Shown piece after piece: positions 23,613 to 35,140 of a stretch of DNA of 64,000 nt. This stretch comes from Nannobrachium achirus (Eukaryota; Chordata; Actinopteri; Myctophiformes; Myctophidae). Position 1 is the stretch's first letter. Each line of letters opens with the position of its first letter. The notes beneath the pieces are model-generated. The model ran no database searches, was not told the DNA's origin, and worked only from the letters and a program-made list of their open reading frames with translations. The stretch covers positions 5,325,104 to 5,389,103 of the forward strand of contig OY997653.1 in the NCBI GenBank assembly GCA_963921795.1. The letters are read 5' to 3'. A program made the position numbers and the translations under genes.

Positions 23613-24476
23613 TAGGGCATTCACCAAATATTAGAAATATTCGAATATCAAAGTCCACATTTGAAGTTTTTCACCAAAGTCAAATATTCGCTTTTTTCTT
23701 TTTTTTTTCTCTTTAAAAATATATATTTATAAAGCTTGGCTAGGTTCTCAAACCTTTTTAGGCCGTGACCCCCAAAATAAACATATATTTGAACTGGGGA
23801 CCCCCACCCTGACAAGCACTTGGAATTGTAGGTATTACATTTAACTCATTCTGTGCCAATGACTGCTTATGACGTTTTTTTTCCAATAGCCCTGTGTGCC
23901 AATGACGGCTTATGACGGTTTTTGTGTTTTTTACATAGAAAAAAAAAAAATCATTTTTTTTTCTTTTTTCTAAAGATGTCAAAATGACCTGAGATCAGAG
24001 AGATGCTTTTCTCTGTTTGTGTGTTCGCTCCCTCGTTTAGCTGATTGAGAAAATGTGTGTTCATGTGTGTCCATTCTAGTGGATGGACACTTTTTTTCAT
24101 TCAAACAGCTCTATCTCTGGAACCATTTGTCCGATTGCCAAAATTCTTTTTGCCACTGAATCACAACAACTGTGTCTGCATAGTAAAGAAAAACATACAA
24201 AATCTCGGCGCAGCTACCTTGGAGCCATTTTGGCATCTGGCACAGAATGAGTGTGACTCAGTTCCGCAGATAAATATTGTGAAAATAGCAGATCTACATG
24301 CTCACAACGCCTCGCAACGGCGTTGTGAGCATGTAGACCTGCTATTTTCACAATGTTCGCCTCTTGCTTACTTTATATTTGACAGTTTGGACAGTCCTGT
24401 TGAATATTCGACTATTCGAATACTTTGAGGTTGAATAAATCGAATACTAAAAATCACTATTTTTGTGAATGCCCTA
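23613..24476 (+). mobile_element. Family A element, copy 3, with internal insertion
   Basis: Ends TAGGGCATTCACC and GTGAATGCCCTA. Flanks GTACACAG (23605-23612) and ATACACAG (24477-24484). Hairpin at about 24276-24356. Longer than other A copies because about 410 bp is inserted at 23843-24250. Confidence 0.75.
23843..24250. mobile_element. Element nested in family A copy 3
   Basis: Compared with the A copy at 1006-1559, the block from CTCATTCTGTGCCAATGAC to TGGCACAGAATGAG is extra and has inverted ends. I could not see a clear target duplication at the junctions. Confidence 0.5.
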
Positions 24477-24689
24477 ATACACAGTATAGACTGGCTGCAT
24501 GCATGTGCATGCGTGTGTGTCATTGAGTGTAACAAAAGAAAGGCAGAAATCCATGGCAGCATAGGTCATATCACAACAAGCCGTGGTTTCCAGGCAACCA
24601 TGGATATTGGCTGATGTCTTGCCAAAAGGTACTCAAGGAGAGGAAGGAGTACAGAGTACAATACAGGCTCATAAAGGCTGTTGTAGATG

Positions 24690-24840
24690 TAAGCCATTTA
24701 CCATGAGAGGGAGTGGGTTGTTGGCTGATTTACCACAGTTTCAGGGTTGTGGCACGAGGCGAAGCCGAAGGCCAAACAACCCTGAAACAGTGGTAAATCA
24801 GCTAACAACCCACGACCCTCGAATGGTAAATTGCTTTTCT
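24690..24840. repeat. Palindromic element with GAGGCGAAGCC centre
   Basis: Arms 'TTGGCTGATTTACCAC' / 'GTGGTAAATCAGCTAA' and 'TTTCAGGGTTGT' / 'ACAACCCTGAAA' flank a short loop, GGCACGAGGCGAAGCCGAAG. Probably the core of a fold-back DNA element; further TTTACCACTGTTTTA sequence occurs to about 25020. Confidence 0.55.
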
Positions 24841-25055
24841 ACCACTTCTACCATATACATGAAAGAAAACACAGTTGTAACTTGCAAGGTTATTTAGTTA
24901 TACAACTGCAACACAACAGTGGGCGGGGTCCATGAACCAACTCAAGGTTTTTGACCGATTTACCACTGTTTTAAGCCAATCAGAATCCAGTATCTGAACA
25001 TGTGACCTCAAAAAGTGGTAGAAGGAGAACTGGACTACTGTATAGGGCCCAGTGG

Positions 25056-25215
25056 CAGTGGTGGAAAAAGTACTCACATATAATATAATAGTATACTACA
25101 ATATGGAATTACTCAAGTAAACGTCCGGAATTCAAAATGTACTTGCGTCCTTATTATTATTATATTATCATTTGGATCTGGGTCTAAATTAGCCTCAGAT
25201 GTTTTTTCCAATTTG
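25056..25215 (+). mobile_element. Family E Tol2-like element, fragment
   Basis: Starts CAGTGGTGGAAAAAGTACTC and continues into 'ATTACTCAAGTAAACGT'. Degraded or truncated to the right. Confidence 0.55.
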
Positions 25216-25380
25216 TTTGTTTTGTTTTTGTTATGTATGCAAATTACACCTCACAAAATAGCATGGTCTAATTCCAGTCCACTCACTGGCTCTTTAGAGA
25301 GCAAAGATAAACGCTTGTAATGAGCGCTACTTTTAGGAACAAAATGAAAAACAACAGGGGAGACACAGGGACACCGTCAA

Positions 25381-25583
25381 CAGGGGCGTCACAAGGGGTG
25401 GGGGGGTGGGGGGAATACCACATATACAAGCTCACTGCTTGTAGATTTGCTATCTTTGAAAAGTCGTGAAAATGTGTGCAAATCTTTGAATATATGTATT
25501 TTTTTAAGCGAACATTTCTAACTGAAATTTTGCTTCTGGGGGTCCCTGTTACTAAATATTTTGAGATGGGGGTCCGTGGCCAA
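25381..25583 (+). mobile_element. Family B element, fragment
   Basis: Starts CAGGGGCGTCACAAGGGG, has a nearly deleted hairpin around 25415-25455, and ends near GGGGGTCCGTGGCCAAAG. Confidence 0.55.
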
Positions 25584-25978
25584 AGACAAGCAATCTCGCA
25601 ATTATGGTGTGCATCCCAAGTCACCTTCCTTGGTGGACACGTTCATATACAAAGATGTTCAAGTGATGTGAGTGAAGCGTTCACAGCACACATACGTACA
25701 TGTACGGTACATATAGTATATACAGCCTACATTTGCACACATGCTACTTCATTTTTGGCATTATTCATGCTTTATTTCAGAACACATGTCGCTCTGTCTG
25801 CACATGTCAGTGTAGTAGAGAGACAGGATATAAAGGCATGCAGAGAGAGCAAGGTGAGACATGCAAGAAGACCGGACTCCAAGACTCCAGATTCCAACCC
25901 GTGTCCTCGTGCTCACAGCATATGGTCTTGTCCACTATAGGCCAGTCAATCTAAGCTAAAAAAGGGCCTGACCCAAAA

Positions 25979-27043
25979 GAAATTGCAATAGTAATGGTTC
26001 AAGGTTTTTTATGATCCTTAGGGTCATCCAACTTCTTCGGTGCCATATTTAAAGTGGGACCTCTTATATTGCCGGTTCGCCAACAAAGGGTTAAAAAAAT
26101 AGTTTGCACGCTGGTGCACACATTCGTGCACAGATCATGCACTATGCATGTGCATGCTTTTCACAGCTTTCAAACAAAAAAATCCGCTTGGGAATCCGTT
26201 CAGGCATTCAGGAGAAGGCAGCCTTTATGTTTTCTTCAATGTAAACAAACATGGCTGCCATGTTTGAAAGATGGGGTTGGTATCATGTGGTATGGGGGGT
26301 AAACATGCAATTTCGCGATCGCGATCATGGCTAGTACACTGTTGGAGGTCCAATTTTTTTTTTTTCAAAAAAATCTTTTTCAAAAAACAAAATACAAAAA
26401 ATATATATATATTTTTTTTAAAAAGACGTCTGGCAGGGAGGTCCATAGTTAAAAAGACGTTTTTATTATAGAAAACGTCTTTTTTGGCAGGGTATGAGTT
26501 AAAAGTTGTGAATGATATATTTAATGGATCAAGGTAAATTCAGGGGGTTCAAGTTTGGGTCTATTCACTTACTATACAGGAAAAAAAGACCCCCCAAAAA
26601 ATCTTATTTAAGTAGCATGTGAGGGGTCTAACTAGGGGTTTTTCATGATTCTGAATCCATTGCAAGCATTTGTTTTGCACAAAAAACATTCCTCGGGCTA
26701 AAAACGGACCCATAGAACTATGGTTTAGTGATGAGTCATCACTTTTCTGGGGTCAGCTCCGTTTTGTGGTGTCCGTTTTTAACCCGACGAATGTTTTTTG
26801 TGCAAAACGAATGCTTGCAATGGATTCAGGATCATGAAAAACCCCTAGTTAGACCCCTCACATGCTACATAAAGAAGATTTTTTGGGGGTCTTTTTTTTC
26901 CTGTATAGTAAGTGAAAATGGACCCAAACTTGAACCCCCTAAATTTACCTTGATCCACTAAATATATCATTCACAACTTTTAATATGTTATTTGGATGAC
27001 CCTAAGGATCATAAAAAACCTTGAACCATTACTATTGCAATTC
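25979..27043. repeat. Long palindromic element interrupted by an insertion
   Basis: Outer arms 25979-26032 and 26989-27043 match in inverted orientation ('TGGTTCAAGGTTTTTTATG' / 'CATAAAAAACCTTGAACCA'). A second pair of long arms runs from 26505 and back to about 26985 ('TTCAAGTTTGGGTC' / 'GACCCAAACTTGAA'). The left arm is split at about 26033-26504 by a repeat containing CGCGATCGCGATCATG, also seen near 50860. Confidence 0.65.
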
Positions 27044-27794
27044 ACCCTTTGTTAGCCTCCTGGTTGGTCCCTGACTGACCAACCAGCAGGCTCTATCTGC
27101 CTTGTCCCGCCCTGGTTCCGCTTTTTTTTTTATGTTGAATTAGCTAAAACATAATTTTTGGAGAAATAAAAACATTTTGCTGATACACTATGCTGCCACT
27201 GAGCAGCTCCACTTGACTGAAACAAGTGAGTGGGTTATGTCAGCCTGACGATTCTGAATCATTAACAAGGTGAAATTGGCATAAGAAGGCTGGAGCAAAA
27301 TGGAAGAACATTCAAGAACATTTACGGGGTTTGACTGGTGGACACAGAGAAAGCGTGAGGAGAGTGTCATAGAGAAGGGGGGGAAGGGATGGGGTGCATG
27401 ACTATTGTTGAAGCTATTCACTGTTTTGTATTATTTCACATATATTTATTTGTGGATTTGTTTGATAGAAATAGTGTATGCATTATTATTTTCCGCTAAT
27501 TTTGTTGTTCCAGGCTCCAGCTAAATGCTTTTGGCATTTATTTATTTTATTTTGAAGGTATTTAGCAATTGGGGTGCACAGGTGCATTTATGTAACGGTC
27601 ATCAGACATGAGCACAGTGTCAGAATCAGTTTGGTACCGGGAAGGCGCACACGTTTTTACCAGGGTGACAGGGTCAAAGCAAAGCAGATATTACCATCAT
27701 GTTTGCGTTATTGATCTGGCATCCTTCAAAACTGCCCTGAAAATTCACCTTTCTGGAGGCTAAAGGTGAAGGTAGGTATCACTTCTCCCTATAA

Positions 27795-28310
27795 GCCCAT
27801 TTTCCACTGGCCCAACTCCACACCACTCCACACCACACCGCCCACTTGTGCCAGGTTTTCCACTACAAGTACCTGGGTAGAGTGGTGTGAAAGTGGTACT
27901 AAACAGGGTACTAAAAAGTATCCACTCTAGAGTAGGTCTGAGCTAGGCCAAACAGGGCCAAACACTTCATAATGACTGATCACTCACTGACTTTGCATTT
28001 AGACCACCAGGATATAGTTGTAATACATGATAATAGATTCTATTGTGTTATAACCACTATAATAATCTATTATAGTGTATTTTAATTATCATAGTAATAC
28101 ATTAATACTTTATAATGTATTATAATCACAATTATAATCCATTACAGTGCATTATAATTAGGATAGTTGTAATACAAATTTATATTGTATTATAATCACA
28201 GTTAAAAGAGACAATTTGTTTCTTACCGATAGGGGTACTTTTTTGTAATGGAAAATGTAGATGTTTTTATGTGGTGTGGTGTGGTGCTAAAACTGCAGTC
28301 GAAAAGTGGC

Positions 28311-28312
<2 letters not shown>
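27795..28312. mobile_element. Candidate MITE with TTTTCCACT ends
   Basis: Left CCCATTTTCCACTGG and right GTCGAAAAGTGGC are inverted-like, with 'CCACACCACTCCACACCAC' opposed to GTGGTGTGGTGTGGTG. The centre has imperfect tandem TTATAATG/CATTATAA units (28020-28200). Confidence 0.4.

Positions 28313-28407
<95 letters not shown>
28311..28407. repeat. (CA)n microsatellite
   Basis: About 48 CA units. An 18-base G run follows at about 28516-28534. Confidence 0.95.
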
Positions 28408-28409
<2 letters not shown>

Positions 28410-28832
28410 TTTCCCCCCATACTCTGACCATATAGTGTTTTATACTTGTTATTATATTGAATGTTTTTTGATGCTACTTTATATGTTGATGAAATTAATA
28501 CCAAGGACCTCCAACGGGGGGGGGGGGGGGGGGGTGGAAAGGCCGCAAGGGCTTTTTTGGGGTGTTCCTTTTAGGCAGGGTGTTTTTGGAATGTACTTGT
28601 GCTGTACTAACTTATTTTGTTTAGACCGTACTTTGTCTAATAACAAATTCAATCAATCAATCAATCTGTAAAAAGGAAATGGAATACAATACCACCATCC
28701 TGCGAGAACTACTTGGACGTTGGACTCATTCCCTGCTTCAGATTCACTATAGCTGGTGCCTTTTGAATTGTTTGTTGTTTGGAGGACAAAAGAGCCACTA
28801 CAATTATTGTCACAAGGAAAATGACTGTACAT

Positions 28833-29035
28833 CAGGGGTCTTCAACGTTTTCAGGCCAGGGACCCCTTAGTTGAGAGAGAGATGAAGCAGGGACCCCCAC
28901 AACCTGTTCATAGATTCCATATAGTTTCATCGTTTGACAGCACAATCATCAGTGTATTTTGGATTCATGTACATTGGTGTATCAGATATTTAACCACTTG
29001 AACCATCTAAACTTCCCGGACCCCCTGTTGAAGAC
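28833..29035 (+). mobile_element. Family C element, internally deleted
   Basis: Starts CAGGGGTCTTCAACG and ends GACCCCCTGTTGAAGACC, but the hairpin and neighbouring sequence are missing. Flanked on both sides by a roughly 75-bp direct repeat of host sequence. Confidence 0.65.
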
Positions 29036-29241
29036 CCTGCTATACCTGGTGCCTCAGTGGCCTTTTGAATTGTTTGTTGTTTGGAGGACAAAAGAGCCTC
29101 TACAATTATTATCACAAGGACAATGACTGAGCAGTCAGTCATAAGAGGTCTAAGAGGTCAGTCAGAAGAGGGCTAGAAAACTGGGTCAATAATGGCTTCG
29201 GCAGACACACCTGGGATCGATGTTATGTCAGTCAACACTTA

Positions 29242-29780
29242 CAGTTGTGCTCGAAGTTATTCAACCCCTTCTGACAAATGTGTTCATTAGTGTAACCACT
29301 GTTCCCTTGACTCAGAACTTGGGAACTATGTTCAAAACCCGACTTTTAGGAACATTCAGTGCCTTTGCAATTGTTTTATATACTTTTCCTTTTATGGAAC
29401 AAAGCAGTAAGCTCTTCCTGAACCTTTCTGACCATTCCTTATAGTCCTACTTTGCCATGTTTCTGACTGCTCGAATCACAGTCTACAAGTCAACAAACTT
29501 CTATTCAGTCCAGATTGCACATCTGATGCAACTATTTAAGCCCTTGATTAATCGATTGCAGTTGATTACAGATGTTTTCAGGTGTAATTGATAGTTGAAT
29601 GATTAACATTGAAAGTGGCAAAAGTGGCATTTAGCATTGAATTTGAAAAAAATAATAATGTTGAGATATTTACATTGTTCTTGTATGATTTATTTATTTC
29701 ATTCAGTTGTCAGTTTGTGAATTTAACCAATAAACCAGATTTGTAGAGCATGGGGGGTTGAATAATTTTGAGCACAACCG
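29242..29780. mobile_element. Tc1/mariner-type MITE
   Basis: Inverted ends CAGTTGTGCTCGAAGTTATT and AATAATTTTGAGCACAACCG abut TA on both sides (29240-29241 and 29781-29782), the expected Tc1/mariner target duplication. The ends extend to 'TTCAACCCC' / 'GGGTTGAA'. No transposase. Confidence 0.75.
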
Positions 29781-29803
29781 TACATGATACTGACACACTA
29801 GCA

Positions 29804-30218
29804 CAGTGGTTCTCATAAAATACTCAATAAAAAGACCCCAAATTGACACTTATTAGCCCACAGAACCCCGCTTGAAAAGATATGCCAGGGACTCCCATGA
29901 GAGAAGACATTTTAGGGCTCTAGCAGTGATTCCCAACCATTTTAATTTCAAGGACCCACAGTTTGACATGCATGGGACCCCCATTCAATGGCATTTCTAG
30001 CTCTGAGACCCCAATTTATATTGTAAAATCAATGTGCATTTAACTCTGAGAGTATATAAATGGACCCTCACAGGGTCCATTTGGATCCATTTGTACACTC
30101 TTGAGTTACAGACCCTTAAGAGTCCATTTGGTTCCTAACTATCATTTGGCAGGGGACCCCCTGGAACTCCCTCAAGGACCTCCCAGGGGGTCCCTGGACC
30201 CCACCTTGAGAACCAATG
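29804..30218. mobile_element. Family R hAT-like element
   Basis: Ends CAGTGGTTCTCATAAAATAC and CTTGAGAACCAATG. Flanked by perfect CACTAGCA at 29796-29803 and 30219-30226. The right target copy is also the left target copy of the adjoining family L element. A diverged R-like fragment is seen around 32055. Confidence 0.85.
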
Positions 30219-30226
30219 CACTAGCA

Positions 30227-30622
30227 CAGGGTTCCCCAATTAGTTTTCCCCAAGGGTCGAATTATGTCTAGGGTACCAAGCCGAGGGCCCCAACATTGCA
30301 GGGGGCGACGGTGGCGTTCCCGCTACTCCAGCGACAGTTCAGATATTGTCGTTGTCGGGTGAAAATCTTGTCCAAAACCGTTCGTTTTGCATTTATCATT
30401 TTAAAAATAATTTAAACTAGTGAAAACAGCCGATCTACAAGCACGCGAGGCGTGAAGCAGAGCTTTACTTTGCGAAAGAACGTACAAATTTGGAGATACG
30501 AGCTTTCCACCCGACAACAACGATATACAAGTGTTGTTGCTGCTCTTATACCACCATTATTACTGGGGTTGGTGGGGGCCAGACCCGCAAATGGCCCGCG
30601 GGCCGCCTATTGGGGAACCCTG
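30227..30622. mobile_element. Family L hAT-like element, copy 1, with family D inside
   Basis: Ends CAGGGTTCCCCAATTAG and TATTGGGGAACCCTG. Perfect CACTAGCA at 30219-30226 and 30623-30630. A family D unit fills about 30350-30528 (GTCGTTGTCGGGTG to CACCCGACAACAACGAT), with most of its hairpin deleted. The L copy at 58608 carries D at the same place. Confidence 0.85.
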
Positions 30623-30832
30623 CACTAGCATATGGTGGAGGAGTTTCAACCAGCTGTTCACACGCTCGCCTCCCAACATGAGATCGTCTGTCCCTCCCTT
30701 CCCTACCAAACACACCTCATGTTAGTCTCCAAACTCACCTCTACCCCTTTCTTATTTATTGTAGTGGAGAAGGAGTAAAAATATTGGAAAAAAGTATATG
30801 TACTTACAGTAGTTAATTTACACCACTACAGT

Positions 30833-31300
30833 TCACAGTTTAGGCATTTAGCAGATGCTTTTAATACAAAGCTACTTAAAATAAGCAGGTAATACACATC
30901 ACTATAATAAGCAAGATAATATGTCAGTACATTAACAACAATATAACAGAGGAATATCAAACTAGAAAAACAATAACATAGGAAGACCACGCACCTAATC
31001 AGTAAAAAAAACTTCTAAAACCTAATATTGCTATTTAGCTTCATGAATGGTCATTGAGGGAAGGGGAGTGTTACAGTAGTGCTATGGGTTTAGGTGGAGT
31101 CTGAAGAGGAGAGTCTTCAGTCCACGGCGGAAGCTCGGGAGTGAGTCTGTAGTTTTAATTGCGGGAGTTTATTCCACAGTTTGGGGCCAGGAGGGCAAAT
31201 TGTCTTGGAAGATTGGATTTTTGTCCTGGGGTTTTTAGCGATGGTTCTGTCAGCATCCCTGTTTGCTGATCTGAGTGAACGGGTGGGGTTGTAGGGGTTG
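30833..31300. repeat. Interspersed repeat remnant
   Basis: Contains 'GCATTTAGCAGATGCTTTTA' near the left and 'TTTATTCCACAGTTTGGGGC' near the right, phrases typical of a dispersed fish repeat. A related right-hand phrase is at about 61780. Family not assigned. Confidence 0.35.
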
Positions 31301-32200
31301 ATCAGGTTTTGGAGGTATGGAGGAGCCTATGGAAAAACAGCCTAAGTCCATATTTTAAAACACAAACTAGAAGTTTTTTAATCTGTTACATTCTTATTGC
31401 ACTCCCCCCTCGTTTTGTTGAATTCATTTTTTTTTTACTTAACTCATATATATTAGGAATTATAAGACATAATACTTATGGAAAGTGGAATAACAGTATA
31501 TCTCCAACAGTTTGTGGAACAACAGTATAAGTCCGTACAAGCAATATTCAGCAGACAAAGGGAGCAGATAACATTAAAACAGACAATTGTGACTAGGTCT
31601 GGTACTTTGTGCCTTATGTCTGCATTGGTCATTTTTCTTTTTTGTACAGGTTATCCAAGTACAGAATCTAAGCTTTCATATGAAGTATCATTTGTTGAAA
31701 TTGGAGCATATTTGAAGAAGTTATGGACATTTTAAACTTGTTGCACCATAAAACCCAAAATGCTTAAAAAGCCATTTGAATGCAAGGCACATTTTGACAC
31801 CTCTAGGTAGCCAGAAGTGGGTGTGACAATGGTAGGGACAATAGGTACTTGTCTACACCCCTAAATCACTCCCCCCAAGTCAAACCACCCCCACAGTGGT
31901 ATAGCTGTCAACTTCAAATGTTGTGCTTTTATTCCACTACAATTATTTAAAACTACTAGTTATTTAGTAGATTTAGATTATTATTGCAAAACATACACTA
32001 CCCACTTAAAGCAGATCTACAAGCTCACAATGTGTCACCCAAATGGACACATTAGCCCGCGGACCCCCATTTGAAAAGATACACCAGGGACCCCCATTAG
32101 AGATAACATGAGGGGGGAGTGCATTAACAATTTAACAGATTAAAAATGACTAGTTTGTAGTTTACAGTCTGGTAAATCAAAAAATATCTATATATAAAAA
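31301..32200. other. Mostly unassigned, with repeat fragments
   Basis: Includes a Tol2-like (E) scrap around 31915-31990, a single hairpin arm (GCAGATCTACAAGCTCACAA) at about 32010, and an R-like scrap around 32055. No supported gene. Confidence 0.35.
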
Positions 32201-32211
32201 AATAATATATA

Positions 32212-33885
32212 CCAGTAAGACTCCCTAATCGGGAGATAAGCGACCGTTGGTCGCTTATCTCCACAATCTGTCGGTAGATAATGCCGGTCTTATATAAGGG
32301 TCATTTGTGTACGGTGTGATGTCATACTGATGTCAGCAGTGTGATGTCATACTGATGTCAGCAGCTATGTCTCTATATATGGAGTTATATGTTGTTCGTG
32401 TCCAAATATGGGGCTTGTGAGGTCAGACTTAGTGAGATTCGTCGGTTATCTCCATATATGGAGGGATGTAGGGTAAAAAACTTGGTTGATATGGTAAACA
32501 GTTGGTTGCTAAGGTAAAAAAAACATGGTTGCTATGGTAAACAGTTGGTTGCTAGGGTAAAAAAAATGGTTGCTATGGTAAACAGTTGGTTGCTAGGGTA
32601 AAAAAACATGGTTGCTATGGTAAACAGTTGGTTGCTAGGGTAAACAGTTGGTTGCTAGGGTAAAACCATGGTTGCTAAGGTGGTTGCTAACGTACACTAA
32701 CAGACCAGCAACAACAGACTGTTGCCACAGCAACGTACACAAAGGTTTGTGTACACATGTGGTGTGATGTCATACTGATGCGGAGATATGAGCAGGGCAA
32801 AGGTGTGACGTGTGACCAACCGACCGACCGACGGACGGCTGGTGGAGGTTTTGATACCAGTAAGACTCCCTAAATAGGCCAAAAGTTTGTTTTACCAATT
32901 ATCAAGACATACGGGCAGTTGACAGTTTGCCATGGTTACTCATTGAAGTTGAATCTCCATATATGGAAATAACCTACGCATCACACTAAGTCTGACCTCA
33001 CCAGCCCATATTTGGGCATGAGCAACTTATGTCTCCATATATGGAGATATGATGACATCACACAGTCCTCAGCCGATGATGTGGCGTGATGTCATACAAT
33101 ACACAAACGAGCCCTACAGTATAAAGGGGCAATTCTTGCCAGGAAAGAAGCATTTCTTCATCTCAGACCTTATCGCCAGGGTTGGCTTATAGCAGCTGTC
33201 GGTAGATAATGCCGGTCTTATATACTCATTGAAGTTGAATCTCCATATATGGAGATAACCTACGCATCACACTAAGTCTGACCTCACCAGCCCATATTTG
33301 GGCATGAGCAACTTATGTCTCCATATATGGAGATATGATGACATCACACAGTCCTCAGCCGATGATGTGGCGTGATGTCATACAATACACAAACGAGCCC
33401 TACAGTAAAGGGGCAATTCTTGCCAGGAAAGAAGCATTTCTTCGACTCAGACCTTATCGCCAGGGTTGGCTTATAGCAGCCAACTGTTTACCCTAGCAAC
33501 CAACTGTTTACCATAGCAACCATGTTTTTTAACCCTAGCAACCAACTGTTTACCATAGCAACCATATTTTTACCCTAGCAACCAACTGTTTACCATAGCA
33601 ACCATGTTTTTTACCCTAGCAACCAACTGTTTACCCTAGCAACCATGTTTTTTACCCTAGCAACCAACTGTTTAACATATGGAGTTATATGTTGTTCGTG
33701 TCCAAATATGGGGCTTGTGAGGTCAGACTTAGTGAGATGTCATACTGATGTCAGCAGTGTGATGTCATACTGATGCGGAGATATGAGCAGGGCAAAGGTG
33801 TGACGTGTGACGTGTGACCGACCGACCGACCGACCGACCGACGGACGGCCGGTGGAGGTTTTGATACTAAACTGCAACCTACGGT
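32212..33885. mobile_element. Complex inverted structure (family N)
   Basis: The right part (33477-33885) is largely an inverted or rearranged version of the left (32212-32880). Arrays of GGTTGCTAGGGTAAA(A) / GGTTGCTATGGTAAACAG occur at 32478-32690, and their reverse complement at 33477-33675. 'TGTGATGTCATACTGATG', 'CTCCATATATGGAG' and 'GACCGACCGACGGACGG' recur. 'ATACCAGTAAGACTCCCTAA' appears at 32212 and about 32851. No ORF; superfamily unknown. Confidence 0.6.
32937..33480 (+). repeat. Near-identical ~258-bp direct duplication
   Basis: 32937-33195 and 33223-33480 are almost identical; differences include GGAAATAAC versus GGAGATAAC, 'TATAAAGG' versus 'TAAAGG' and 'TTCATC' versus 'TTCGAC'. 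The copies sit in the centre of the N structure and must be recent or maintained by conversion. Confidence 0.85.
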
Positions 33886-33892
33886 CGCAATT

Positions 33893-33893
33893 A

Positions 33894-33982
<89 letters not shown>

Positions 33983-33990
33983 GACTTAAA
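33893..33990. repeat. (AT)n microsatellite
   Basis: TA repeats with ATAC interruptions at the edge of the N structure. Confidence 0.95.
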
Positions 33991-34539
33991 CTGTTATTCT
34001 TCTCAGGTACAAAAGAGAAAAAGCGTGTTGAGCGGAGTCTCACGTCCATTGTTTCTTCTTCTTTCACCAAAGCATAAATTAGGCTCTAGTAACGGCTAAA
34101 AGCTTTTTGCTTCCATTTGTCCATCACATGCTGTGAGCCACTCTTATCTTCTGAGCATCGTCTCCCTCCCTTCTTCATTGCTCACACTCCTTCTAATCCC
34201 TCCCTCTCTCCCCCGTGCACAGGCTCACGAGGCAGCGATGGAGAAACAGCTCGGGCGCAGGGGTCAGTGTGGAGTGTGTGTACAGCCCCGGACTGGCCGG
34301 TCTGGCACTTCTGGCAGAAGCCAGAAGGGCCGACAGTCTCTGGGGCCGCGACCGAGCCCTCCCCAAAAAGATTTAATAATACTAATAATTATAAAAGCAC
34401 GCAGTCACCACCCATCGGCCCTAATAGAGACAACTGGGCCGGCCCAGTCCATTATACATTGTTATTAAGGGGGGGGGGGGGGGGTGGTGGTGAAGTGATT
34501 GTGACTGGTAGAGGGAGGTAGAGACTCCATTCCCCCTGC

Positions 34540-35140
34540 TCAAGTGGTTTGCTCCGTACGTCAACGTAACCCGTTCAAAAAATGGTGGCGGGATCTACGT
34601 TAATAGAAGATGGGACCAGTGTTAAGCCGTGCGTGCAAATTGCGGAGAAAGTAAGAGATAAAAAAACGAAAATATCTGGAGGCAGATGCAGCCCAGCAGT
34701 AGCCTGCTGAAAATAATTATTTTGTCAGCGAGGACGAGGAGGCGTCGCTACCGGCCAGTAGTGCTGTCTACATCGGATGGTCTACCCACAGGCAAGTCAC
34801 CTATTTTCGGGGAAGTGGAGCTATCAGAGCCCGGCGCTGGACAGACACTGGAGGTGGAGGACAGTGCATTATTACTAGAAGCTCGGCCGCCGAAACAACG
34901 TGGCTTGGAACAGCCGCGGCCCAAGAAGGAATAGGTGATGATGATGATGATGATGAGCACGGAGCTTTATGGCAATGGAAAAAGAGACTCTTGTGTGTTT
35001 GAATAAGGACTGCATCTCGACCTGGTCGCGGTCTCGCGGAGAATGCGCACTGCCACCCGTTTCGGATTGTATCATTCCATACGATGGCCGCTTATCACGT
35101 TTTGTGCACCGTGCACTGCGACGGATGCTCATTCAATAAG
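34540..35140 (+). promoter_or_regulatory. CpG-rich island, possible gene start
   Basis: CpG density here is far above the surrounding AT-rich DNA (for example TACGTCAACG, CTCGGCCGCCG, GTCGCGGTCTCGCGG). At 35084 an ATG opens MAAYHVLCTVHCDGCSFNK and runs into AAG/GTAGGA, a plausible splice donor at 35140. A possible upstream exon lies at about 34223, preceded by a strong pyrimidine tract and CACAG. The protein is not recognised and no downstream exons were found. Confidence 0.3.

Noticed and set aside
25476..25940. 154-codon plus-strand frame
   Set aside because: Starts inside a family B repeat and has no recognisable domain.
34117..34521. 134-codon and 111-codon plus-strand frames
   Set aside because: No family resemblance and ending in a G-run artefact; only the splice-acceptor signal at 34222 seemed worth noting.
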